A stretch of 64,000 nt of DNA, taken from positions 19,188-83,187 of the forward strand of contig DCLA01000112.1 of NCBI GenBank assembly GCA_002320815.1, in the 5' to 3' direction. This DNA comes from Myxococcales bacterium UBA1660. Its GTDB lineage: Bacteria; Myxococcota_A; Polyangia; Polyangiales; Houyiibacteriaceae. The notes under the pieces are model-generated. The model was not told where the DNA came from, did no database searches, and worked only from the letters and a program-made list of their open reading frames with translations. Positions 46,473-54,644 of the stretch are shown one piece after another (positions within the stretch are counted from its first letter, which is position 1; each line of letters opens with the position of its first letter). Position numbers and translations under genes: made by a program.

Positions 46473-49400
46473 GCGCCCCCGCGCTCGAGCCGCTGCCGTT
46501 GGCGGTAGCGCTCTTCCGGCTCCCGGGCCGCTTGCGCGATGGGCTGGTCCGGCTCGGCGAGCGCACGCTACACCTCGCCGGCGGCCGGGTCCTGGACCTC
46601 GAGCCCGGGCCCGGGGACGGCACCCTCCTCGACCTGGCGCGCCAGGCGGGCCACCTGCCCCGCTCGAACTCGGCGACCGGAGACTCCCGGGAGGCCCTCC
46701 GCGAGGCGGGCGTCGCGGCGCGGACCGTGGACCGGCTCGTCCGGGCCGCCTGGACCGACCGCCTGGTCGCCGTCCTCGACACCGTCGAAGCGCTCCCCGA
46801 GACCTTCGGCGAGCCGGAGACGGCGGGCTCGCTCGAGGGCGCCGTCCCGCTCGCGGGGCTGCTCCTCGACGCCCTGGCCCGGCGCGCCGGCGAGAGCGAC
46901 GCGGGCATGGTGGGTCGGATGGCGTCGCGCACGCTGCGCTTCTCGCCGGCCCTCGACGATGCCCAAGTCGCCGAGGCGCGTCGCTGGGCCGGTCTTCGGC
47001 CCGACGACGAGGGCCAGCGCATCGGTCGGCTCCTCGCGCGCTCGCCGGGGGCCGCGGCCCGTCTCGCCGCGCTCTATCGCTGCGGTGTCCTGGTTCCCGA
47101 GGCTGCCCTCGCCGCGCCCGAAGCGAGTCCGGCGGCGGTCCCCCGCGAACCCTCGATCGCGCCGCCTCGCGGTCCCGCGCGCAACCTGGCGCCCGGCGGT
47201 ACGGTCCCGCCGCCGGCGGCGGACGCCGTGGAGCTCCCCGAGGTCCCCACCGCCGAGGGGACGCTGGATGATCCCCTCCTCGACCTGGAGCGCGAGATCG
47301 CGGCCCTGGAGGCCGAGGACGCCCCGGGAGCCCAGCGCGCGGAGGCATGGGTTCGGGCCGCTCGCATCTGGCAGCGCGACCACGGGGCCGTGGAAGAGGC
47401 CGCCCGCGCGCTCCGGGAGGCCGTCGCCGCCGATCCGGGGAACGTGCAAGCCGCCCGGCTCGCCGCCCGCGCGTGTCTGGCCCTCGGTCAGATGGCCTAC
47501 GCGCGCGCTTACGCGCGGACCGCGACCCTGGCCTCGGAGCGTTCGAGCGACGCCCTGCGCCTGGAGGCTCGCCTCGCCCGCCTCGACGGCGACCTGCCCC
47601 TGGCCAAGGCGCTGCTGGCGGAAGCCGGCGCCGATCCCGAGGTCCTCATCCGGCGCCTGGCGAGCACCGACGACGACGAAGAACGGCTGGAGCTCGCCGA
47701 CGCTTTGCGCCCGAAGCAGCCGTGGGTGGCGCGCTCGGTCTACGCGGCCCTGGCCGCCGAGTATCCGGAGCAGATCGCCCTCCGCGCCGCGCAGGCCGAC
47801 ACCTTGGCCACCGAGGGCCACGCCGAGGCGGCCGTCGACCTCCTCATCGGCGAAGCGGAAGAGGTCGAAGACCCCGACGACCGGCGGTCGCTCCGGTGGC
47901 ACGCGGCCGAACTCGCCGAGGAGCACGGCATCCCCCGGGCGGCCTTCGCGGCCCTCTGGGCGGCCCATCGCGAGGAGCCCCACGTGGACTTCCTCCACGA
48001 ACCCCTCGCGCAGTACGCCGAGGCCCTGGAGCCCGGCCAGCGCGCGGTGGTCCTCCGGCACCTCGGACGTATCTCGGACCTGGACGGCCCTCAGTTCCTG
48101 TTGCGCGCCAGCGAGGCCTTCGCCGAGATCGCGGGCGGCCGCTTGGACGCGTTCCATTGCGCCTTCCGAGCCGGTCTCCGCGGCGCTGGCGTCGCCTGCC
48201 TCGAACCGCTGGCGCGCGCGGGGGACCGCGACGAAGGGCGCCTCGCCGACGCCCTCGAGCGGCTCGCCCGCGAGACCGAGGAGCCCCTCCGGAGCGCGGC
48301 GTGGTCGGCGCTGGCCACCCTGGCAGACCGGGAGCTCGACGCGCCCCAGCGCGCCCTCCACGCCTGGGACCGGGTCCGCGAGCTCGGCCACGATGCCGAC
48401 GACGACGCCGTCACGGCGCTGCGCCCGCGGGCCGAGCGGGAAGCGACCCGGGCGATGCGAGCCCGGGCCGCCGGGACCGAGTCCCCCGACGCCCGCCGAC
48501 GCCTCGCCGTCTTCTTGCGCAACGATCCCGCCGCCCGGGACGAGGCCATCGACATCTACCGGGAGGTGGTCGCCGCCGACCCCGGCGACTCCGCGGCCGC
48601 CGGCGCCCTCGAGTCGTTGCTTCGCGCCGCGGGCGACCGCGAGGCGTGGGTGGCGCACCTCGAAGGCCGCCTGGACGCCGTCGCCGACCTCGGCGGCACC
48701 TCGGCCCGCATCGAGCGCAGCCGGATCCTGGCCGAGCTCGGCGAGGACGCGGCCTGGCAGCGCGAGTGGGGACGCGCGGTCGAGCTCGCCGAGCGCGCCC
48801 TCCGGGACGCGGCGCCCTCGCCGGCTTCGGTCGCTCGCTTCGAACTCTTCGCCGAGCTCGCCGGCGACGCCGACGCCCGAGAGCGAGCGCGGGAGGCGCG
48901 ACTCGCGCTGCAGCCTCACCCCGGCCAGGCCGACGCGCTGGTGGACCGGGCCGCCGCCGAGCAGGACCCCGAGCGGGCCATCATGCTCTTGCGGCGCGCG
49001 TTGGGTATCGACCCCCGTAACGCGGCGGCTCATCGGCAGCTGGTGGAGCGCCTCGACGCCCTCCCCGCCCCCGAGGCTCTCGAGACGCTGGGTCGCGCCC
49101 GCGATGTCCTCGGAGAGAGCCCGGAGCGTTGCCGTCGAGCCATCGGCCTGGCGGACGACGACCGCGCGGCGAGCGAGTGGGGGCGGCTCGCCCGCCTGGT
49201 CCCCCACGACCTCGGGAGCGCGCAGGACCGCTTGCGGGACCTGACCGAGCGGGGCCACCGGGACGGCATCCGCGCCGCCGCCGAGGACCTGCTCCGGCAC
49301 GACGAGCGGACGGCAGGCCCCCTGCTCGCCGCCGCGGCTCACGCGCTCGCGAACCATGGGCAGACCCACGACGCGGTCGAGGTGCTCCTCCGGACGGCGG

Positions 49401-52345
49401 ACGCGCTGGGGCAGCCGGAGCTCCTCGCCGACGCCGAGCCCCTGGCGGAGGCCCCCGAGATGCGGGCCGCCGTGCTGGAGCGGCTCATGGCGGTCGACGA
49501 GCACCGGCCCCGGGCCCTCCGAGAGCTGGCCCGCCTCTATCGGACGATGGACCGGCCGGCGACGGAGTGCCGGGCCCTTCTGCGCTGGCTCGCCGAAGAG
49601 GACGACCAGCCGCAGATCCTCGCGCGCTTGGAGGACCTCTTCGCCCGCCATGGCGACGAAGACCGACTGGCGGCGGTGCTGGAGCTGCGCCTCGAGCGCG
49701 CGGACACGCCGGAGGAGCGGCGGCGAGCGCTCAAGCGCCTGGCCTCGGTCGCCTTCCAGCGGCGCATGGACACCACGGCCACCGCCCGCCACCTTCGCGC
49801 GCTGGCCAAGGAGGGGCCCGAAGGAGCCCAGGAAGCCGCCGCGGTCTGGGTCGGCCTCGGCGACCCCCGTCGGTCCGTGGAGCTGCTTTGCGAGCGCGCC
49901 GCGGAGCTCGCCCCCGACGAAGCCGCCCCGCTGAGCGAGCTCGCCGTTCGACTGCTCGAGCACGAGGTCGGGGATGGCGAGGCCGCCCTCGAGCTGGCCG
50001 CCGACGCGCTCGCTGCCGGCCGGCGGACTCCGGAGCTCCTGTTGACCTTCGAGCGTCTGGCCCTCGCCGCTGGGGCCATCGACCTGGCGCGGACCACCTA
50101 CGCCGCCCTCCGGGACCGCGCGATGGGCCATCACGGCGAACGGGGAACCCTCTACCGGGAAGCGCGCTGGCTCGAGCGAGCCGACGCCATCGGGCCCGCT
50201 CTGGACACCTACGCCAAGAGCTTCGAGCTCGCGCCCTCGGATGGCGCGGTGCTCCGCGCCCTGGAGCGCCTGGCGGCCCGGGAAACCGTCGACGGAGCCG
50301 AACACCTCGCCCGAGCCCTCGTCCTCTTGGCCGAACAGCAGAGCCAGCCGGACCTGCGCCTCGAGTACGAGCGCCGCGCCATCGATCTGATGGAGGGCGC
50401 GCTGGACGATCCGGCCGCCGCGTTCGAGCGACTCCTGACCGCTTGGCGCGCCACCCAACGGAGCGCGCTCGTCCCGGAGCTCCGCCGGTTGCTCGGCGTA
50501 CTGAAGGAGCGGGAGCTGGGCGACGTCGCCGCGGGCCTGGACGCGCTCCGCGAAGGGCTGCGGGCCCGCGTCGAGATGACCTGGGACGTCCCGGACCAGG
50601 TCGCCGCGCTCTTGAGCCTCGCGGACCTCGAGGCGGACGAGGGCGGTGAGCCCGCGACCGCCGCGCGCGTGCTGCTCGACGACGTGTTCCCCCGGCACGC
50701 CAAGGAACCCGAGGACGTCGAGTTGGAGCCCATCGCCGCCGCGGCGGAGGCGCTCATCGTCCGGCTGGGCGACGCCGACGAGAGCGCGGCGCTGCGGAGG
50801 GCCCTCGAGGCCGCGGCCGAGGCGGAGGGCAGCGTCGAGGCGCTGGACTGGGCGATCGACGAACCTGGCGAGGAAGCCGACGGCACCGAGGCCGACTCCA
50901 ATGAGGCCGACGCCGAGGAAGAGCGCGCCGAGAGAGAAGACGCCGACGCCGAGGAAGCCGCCTCTGACGAGACGGACGCGAACGAGGCGACCGCAGAAGA
51001 GACGGAGTCCAGGTTCGCTCCGACGGAGCCCGCCGCCGAGCCCCCGGAAGTCGAGGCTCAGGACGAGAGCGCGGACGAAGATGACGTCACCGGGTCCGAG
51101 GCGCCCGAAGCGGTCGAAGCCCAACCGGCACCGGAGGCCGCCGAAGCGGACGCCACCACGAGTACGGACGCCGACACCGACGCCGACGTCGACGAACGCC
51201 CCCGGAGCGGAGCCCGCCCGCCCCGCTCCGAGCAGCTCCTCGCGCGCTGGCACGTGGTCCCCGAGCCCCGGGCCGTGACGGACGAGGGTGCGCTACGCGC
51301 CCGCATCGCCGAGGGAGATCTGGACGCCCTGGAGCGGCTGGGCGCGGCGCTGGCGAGCACCCCCGAGCGCGCCCGGGAGGCCCAGAGCCTTTATCTCCAG
51401 CTCCTGCGCCGCGACCCCGGCCGGGTCGAGGCCGTGCGGCGCCTCGCCGACCTCGCGCAGCGCACCAACGCGCTCGGCCTCCAGCGAGCCTGCGCCGAGA
51501 TCCGCGCCCTCTTCGGCGAGGGCTCCGCGCCGGCCCGAGCGGGCGGCTGGGGGCGCCACGTCGAGTCGATCGCCGACCTCGTCCCGCGCCGTCCGGAGCC
51601 GATGCTGGATGCGCTGGGCATCATCTGGCGAGAGGCTCAGTCTCTCTTTCGCCAGCGCCTCGAGGACCACGGGGTCCTGGGGACGCGACGGGTCACCGCG
51701 CACACCCGGGTCGTCGGCCCGGCCTTCGCGCGGTGCGTCCAGCGCCTCGAGCTGAACGACCAGGTCAGCGTCTATCTACACGAAGCCGCCGGCGCCTTCG
51801 AGTTGGTCCCCGCGCCGGTCCCCGCCGTCCTGGTGGGTCGGGGCTCCCTCGAAGGCCCGCAGGTCGAGACCTTCCGCTTCCGCTTGGGGCGGGCGATGAC
51901 GCTGGCGCGCGCGGATCATCTCCTCCTGGCCACACGAGACCGCGAAGGCCGCGAGCGACTCACCGCGGGGGTCTTCGGCGCCTTCGGGCCGGCGCCCTCC
52001 GGGAGCGTGTCCCGGGAGGCCGCGAGCTTCGCGGCGGACCTCTGGCACACGCTACCCACCCAGGCCCAGAACGAGCTCCGGCGATGCATGCCCGAGGCGT
52101 CTCCGGACCCCGAGGGGCTCCTGGAGGAGGTCGTCTGCCGAGCCGCGAGGGCCGGCTACCTGGTCGACGGCTCGCTCTCGGTCGCCGGGCGAGCGCTCGT
52201 CCAGGACGACGACGAGTTGGCCGAGACGATGGACGATGTCGAGGGCTACCGCGAGCGCTGCCGGCGGAGTCCGGCGTTCGCCTCGGTCATCGCCCTCGCC
52301 CTCGATGACAAGCTCCTCGCCGCCCGCACGGCGAGCGACGAGTGA
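46469..52345 (+). CDS. Giant 1958-residue TPR-repeat protein
   Basis: A cytoplasmic-looking protein with no signal peptide, dominated by TPR/SEL1-like helical hairpins over residues about 270-1450 (for example LREAVAADPGNVQAARLAAR, ALESLLRAAGDREAWVAHLE and LRRALGIDPRNAAAHRQLVE). An acidic, Glu/Asp/Ala-rich low-complexity segment follows at about 1460-1590. A C-terminal globular domain (about 1600-1950) has EREAQSLFRQRLEDHGVLG-like and LWHTLPTQAQNELRRCMPEA segments. It starts at a GTG overlapping the previous stop (GTGA). The size and coupling suggest a structural scaffold working with the preceding membrane protein. No function is known. Confidence 0.85.
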   Translation: MSAPALEPLPLAVALFRLPGRLRDGLVRLGERTLHLAGGRVLDLEPGPGDGTLLDLARQAGHLPRSNSATGDSREALREAGVAARTVDRLVRAAWTDRLVAVLDTVEALPETFGEPETAGSLEGAVPLAGLLLDALARRAGESDAGMVGRMASRTLRFSPALDDAQVAEARRWAGLRPDDEGQRIGRLLARSPGAAARLAALYRCGVLVPEAALAAPEASPAAVPREPSIAPPRGPARNLAPGGTVPPPAADAVELPEVPTAEGTLDDPLLDLEREIAALEAEDAPGAQRAEAWVRAARIWQRDHGAVEEAARALREAVAADPGNVQAARLAARACLALGQMAYARAYARTATLASERSSDALRLEARLARLDGDLPLAKALLAEAGADPEVLIRRLASTDDDEERLELADALRPKQPWVARSVYAALAAEYPEQIALRAAQADTLATEGHAEAAVDLLIGEAEEVEDPDDRRSLRWHAAELAEEHGIPRAAFAALWAAHREEPHVDFLHEPLAQYAEALEPGQRAVVLRHLGRISDLDGPQFLLRASEAFAEIAGGRLDAFHCAFRAGLRGAGVACLEPLARAGDRDEGRLADALERLARETEEPLRSAAWSALATLADRELDAPQRALHAWDRVRELGHDADDDAVTALRPRAEREATRAMRARAAGTESPDARRRLAVFLRNDPAARDEAIDIYREVVAADPGDSAAAGALESLLRAAGDREAWVAHLEGRLDAVADLGGTSARIERSRILAELGEDAAWQREWGRAVELAERALRDAAPSPASVARFELFAELAGDADARERAREARLALQPHPGQADALVDRAAAEQDPERAIMLLRRALGIDPRNAAAHRQLVERLDALPAPEALETLGRARDVLGESPERCRRAIGLADDDRAASEWGRLARLVPHDLGSAQDRLRDLTERGHRDGIRAAAEDLLRHDERTAGPLLAAAAHALANHGQTHDAVEVLLRTADALGQPELLADAEPLAEAPEMRAAVLERLMAVDEHRPRALRELARLYRTMDRPATECRALLRWLAEEDDQPQILARLEDLFARHGDEDRLAAVLELRLERADTPEERRRALKRLASVAFQRRMDTTATARHLRALAKEGPEGAQEAAAVWVGLGDPRRSVELLCERAAELAPDEAAPLSELAVRLLEHEVGDGEAALELAADALAAGRRTPELLLTFERLALAAGAIDLARTTYAALRDRAMGHHGERGTLYREARWLERADAIGPALDTYAKSFELAPSDGAVLRALERLAARETVDGAEHLARALVLLAEQQSQPDLRLEYERRAIDLMEGALDDPAAAFERLLTAWRATQRSALVPELRRLLGVLKERELGDVAAGLDALREGLRARVEMTWDVPDQVAALLSLADLEADEGGEPATAARVLLDDVFPRHAKEPEDVELEPIAAAAEALIVRLGDADESAALRRALEAAAEAEGSVEALDWAIDEPGEEADGTEADSNEADAEEERAEREDADAEEAASDETDANEATAEETESRFAPTEPAAEPPEVEAQDESADEDDVTGSEAPEAVEAQPAPEAAEADATTSTDADTDADVDERPRSGARPPRSEQLLARWHVVPEPRAVTDEGALRARIAEGDLDALERLGAALASTPERAREAQSLYLQLLRRDPGRVEAVRRLADLAQRTNALGLQRACAEIRALFGEGSAPARAGGWGRHVESIADLVPRRPEPMLDALGIIWREAQSLFRQRLEDHGVLGTRRVTAHTRVVGPAFARCVQRLELNDQVSVYLHEAAGAFELVPAPVPAVLVGRGSLEGPQVETFRFRLGRAMTLARADHLLLATRDREGRERLTAGVFGAFGPAPSGSVSREAASFAADLWHTLPTQAQNELRRCMPEASPDPEGLLEEVVCRAARAGYLVDGSLSVAGRALVQDDDELAETMDDVEGYRERCRRSPAFASVIALALDDKLLAARTASDE

Positions 52346-52351
52346 ATCGGG

Positions 52352-52376
52352 CGCGGCCGAACGGAAGTCGGCCGCG
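52352..52376. terminator. Bidirectional terminator between convergent genes
   Basis: CGCGGCCGA (52352-52360) and TCGGCCGCG (52368-52376) form a perfect 9-bp stem around ACGGAAG. It lies 7 nt after the giant TPR gene and before the lipoprotein gene end at 52389, on the facing strand. Confidence 0.75.
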
Positions 52377-52388
52377 ACCCCAACCCGC

Positions 52389-52982
52389 TCAGGGGCAGAC
52401 CGACTGGAGCACGTAGTTCGAGCCGGGCGCGCACTGGCCGAGCGAGTCCTCGTTGAGGTCGTCGGGGCTCACGCACTCGAACAGGCAACCGTTGCAGACG
52501 GAGACGGGCCACGAGAACGCCCCGGTCTCGATGTCGATCTCGCCCTGCGTGTGACCGATGAGGCTGATCTCGAGGATGATCTGCCCCTCCGTGGTCACCA
52601 TCCCGCCCGGGATGGCCTCGACGGTGACGGTGTCGGTTCCGCCCGGCGCGATGTAGCCCGACGCGGGCACCCGGTATTCTCCGACACTCGCGCTCGTGGC
52701 CGTGCTGATCATGTTGACCACGGCGTCGGTGACGAAAACTCCGTTGGTTTCGGCGTGGAGACCGTTCTCCCGCGCGAAAAGTGAGTTCTCCACGGAGAGC
52801 GCGAGCTCGTAGCTCGTGCCGGCGCTGTAGTCGTAGCGACCGCTCAGCAGCTGGGTGCTCGGGTCGTAGGTGCAGGCGCCGTCCGACGCCGTCGGCGTGG
52901 ACACGCCGGTGATGAACACCGACGCGTAGTCATCGGCGCAGCCCACGAGGGCGAGGAGAATGGCAAGGAATCCCAGTCGCAT
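52389..52982 (-). CDS. Cys-rich lipoprotein of unknown function
   Basis: A 197-residue lipoprotein (MRLGFLAILLALVGCADD, lipobox LVGC, Cys15). The mature part is beta-rich (SASVGEYRVPASGYIAPGGT, TTEGQIILEISLIGHTQGEI), with a Cys-rich end (VCNGCLFECVSPDDLNE...CAPGSNYVLQSVC). It looks like a lineage-specific envelope protein. Codon usage is less GC3-rich than its neighbours. GGAG lies about 13 bases upstream of the ATG. Confidence 0.75.
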   Translation of the reverse strand: MRLGFLAILLALVGCADDYASVFITGVSTPTASDGACTYDPSTQLLSGRYDYSAGTSYELALSVENSLFARENGLHAETNGVFVTDAVVNMISTATSASVGEYRVPASGYIAPGGTDTVTVEAIPGGMVTTEGQIILEISLIGHTQGEIDIETGAFSWPVSVCNGCLFECVSPDDLNEDSLGQCAPGSNYVLQSVCP

Positions 52983-53046
52983 CAGATCGGCTCCGTTCGC
53001 TCCTCAGGGTAATCGGACAGGTTCTCGGCCACCAATTTCTGGCGAG

Positions 53047-54597
53047 CTAGCGCTCCACCGCGCGGCGCACCTCGTCCACGGGGAGGGTCTCCACCCGGGT
53101 CTGCCCCGGCTCTCCGGGTACGATGAATCGGACGGCGTCGCCCTGGCGCTTCTTGTCCGCGTCCACGTAGGGCCAGACCTCGGCCCCGAGGCGGGCGTCG
53201 AGGTCGACCGGGAGACCGAGCGCATGCAAGAGCGCCTCCATGCGCTCGGCGGCCGAAGCCGACGCGCGCCCGCGCGCCATCGCCACCCGCATGGCCGCGA
53301 CCATCCCCAGCGACACGGCCTCGCCATGCCGAAGCGCGCCATACCCGGCGGCCGCCTCCAGTCCATGCCCGACCGTGTGGCCCAAGTTCAGGAGCATCCG
53401 CACCCCACTCTCGCGCTCGTCCAGCGCCACGACCCTCGCCTTGGTCCGCACCGCGCTCTCGATCGCAGTGATGGTGGCCGCGCGGTCCCCCCGCACGAGC
53501 GCCTCGGCGTCCCGCTCCAGCCGAGCGACCGCTTCCTCTCCTTCGAGCCACGCGGCCTTCGCGACCTCGGCCAACCCGGCGATCCGCTCGGCGGGCGCCA
53601 ACGTGTCGAGCACCACCGGGTCACAGAGCACGAACTTCGGCTGATGGAACGCGCCCACGAGGTTCTTCCCGGCGCTCCGGTTGAAGCCCGTCTTCCCGCC
53701 CACCGACGAGTCCACCATGCTCAGCACGGTGGTGGGGACCTGCCCGAAAGCGACCCCCCGGAGCAGGCTCGCGGCGGCGAACCCGGTGAGGTCCCCCACC
53801 ACGCCGCCGCCGACGGCGACCACCATCGCGCGACGGTCCACGCCGTAGGCTAGCGCCGCGTCCCAGATCCGCGCCACGGCATCGATGGTCTTGTGGGCTT
53901 CGCCCTCGTCGAGGGTGACACGGCAGGCCTCGAACGCGGGCTCGTCCCGATAGCGCTCGGTGTTCGGGTCGGCGACCAGGATCACTCCGCCGTATCCAGC
54001 GACCCGCTCTTCGAGCCGGTGCCGGTATCCCTCGCCCACCTCCACCACGTACGAATCCTCGCCGAGGGGGACCGGGACCCGGACCTCGGACGCGAGGCTC
54101 GCGACCCGCTCGACGACCTCCCCGAGCGCCAGGTCGGACGTGTCCACCCGGCCGTGGCACTCGGCGTAGACCGCGGCTCGGCGTGCGCGGAGCGACTCCA
54201 TCGCTCGACGCGGGTCCGGCTGGAGCAGGGGCCGCCCTTCCCCGCCGCCCACTCGGGCCAGGAGCACGTCGGTCCGGGCCTCGAGGGTGACCAGCGTCCC
54301 CTCGGCGAGCAGACGTCGGCGCAGGGGGGTCTGGGTGACCGCGCCGCCGCCCAGCGCGACGACCGCGGACTCTTCGCCGAGGACCTCCTCGGCCAAGCGC
54401 GCCTCGAGCGCTCGAAACGCGGGCTCGCCCCCGTCGGCGAAGATTCGCTCGATGCTACGGCCGCTGGTGGCGACGATGCGCGCGTCGAGGTCGACGTGTC
54501 GTCGGCCGAGCCGGGCAGCGAGCGCCAAGGCCACCGCACTCTTGCCGGCCCCCATGGGCCCGGAGACAAAAATGGAACGCTCGCCTACCGGCCTCAT
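53047..54597 (-). CDS. aroKB: Fused shikimate kinase and 3-dehydroquinate synthase
   Basis: A 516-residue bifunctional enzyme. Residues 1-165 are AroK, with P-loop GPMGAGKSAV, the shikimate site DLDARI and GGEPAFRALE, and ALGGGAV. Residues 175-516 are AroB, with the NAD-site VVAVGGGVVGDLTGFAAA, DSSVGGKTGFNRSAGKNLVG and the metal-site Glu/His pair in LAEVAKAAWLEGEEAV and LLNLGHTVGHGLEAAAG. AroB forms dehydroquinate and AroK phosphorylates shikimate. It follows pilQ on the same strand, as aroK-aroB do in many proteobacteria; here they are joined into one chain. The two activities are expected, not shown. Confidence 0.95.
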   Translation of the reverse strand: MRPVGERSIFVSGPMGAGKSAVALALAARLGRRHVDLDARIVATSGRSIERIFADGGEPAFRALEARLAEEVLGEESAVVALGGGAVTQTPLRRRLLAEGTLVTLEARTDVLLARVGGGEGRPLLQPDPRRAMESLRARRAAVYAECHGRVDTSDLALGEVVERVASLASEVRVPVPLGEDSYVVEVGEGYRHRLEERVAGYGGVILVADPNTERYRDEPAFEACRVTLDEGEAHKTIDAVARIWDAALAYGVDRRAMVVAVGGGVVGDLTGFAAASLLRGVAFGQVPTTVLSMVDSSVGGKTGFNRSAGKNLVGAFHQPKFVLCDPVVLDTLAPAERIAGLAEVAKAAWLEGEEAVARLERDAEALVRGDRAATITAIESAVRTKARVVALDERESGVRMLLNLGHTVGHGLEAAAGYGALRHGEAVSLGMVAAMRVAMARGRASASAAERMEALLHALGLPVDLDARLGAEVWPYVDADKKRQGDAVRFIVPGEPGQTRVETLPVDEVRRAVER

Positions 54598-54644
54598 CCG
54601 CGGAGGCTAGCAGGCGAGCGCGTCGGCGTCCCGACGGGTGGCGA

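Noticed and set aside
46568..51253. 1561-codon open frame antisense to the giant TPR gene
   Set aside because: It mirrors the third-position bias of the plus-strand gene, which has TPR repeats and proper coupling. The antisense product is Gly/Arg/Leu low-complexity.
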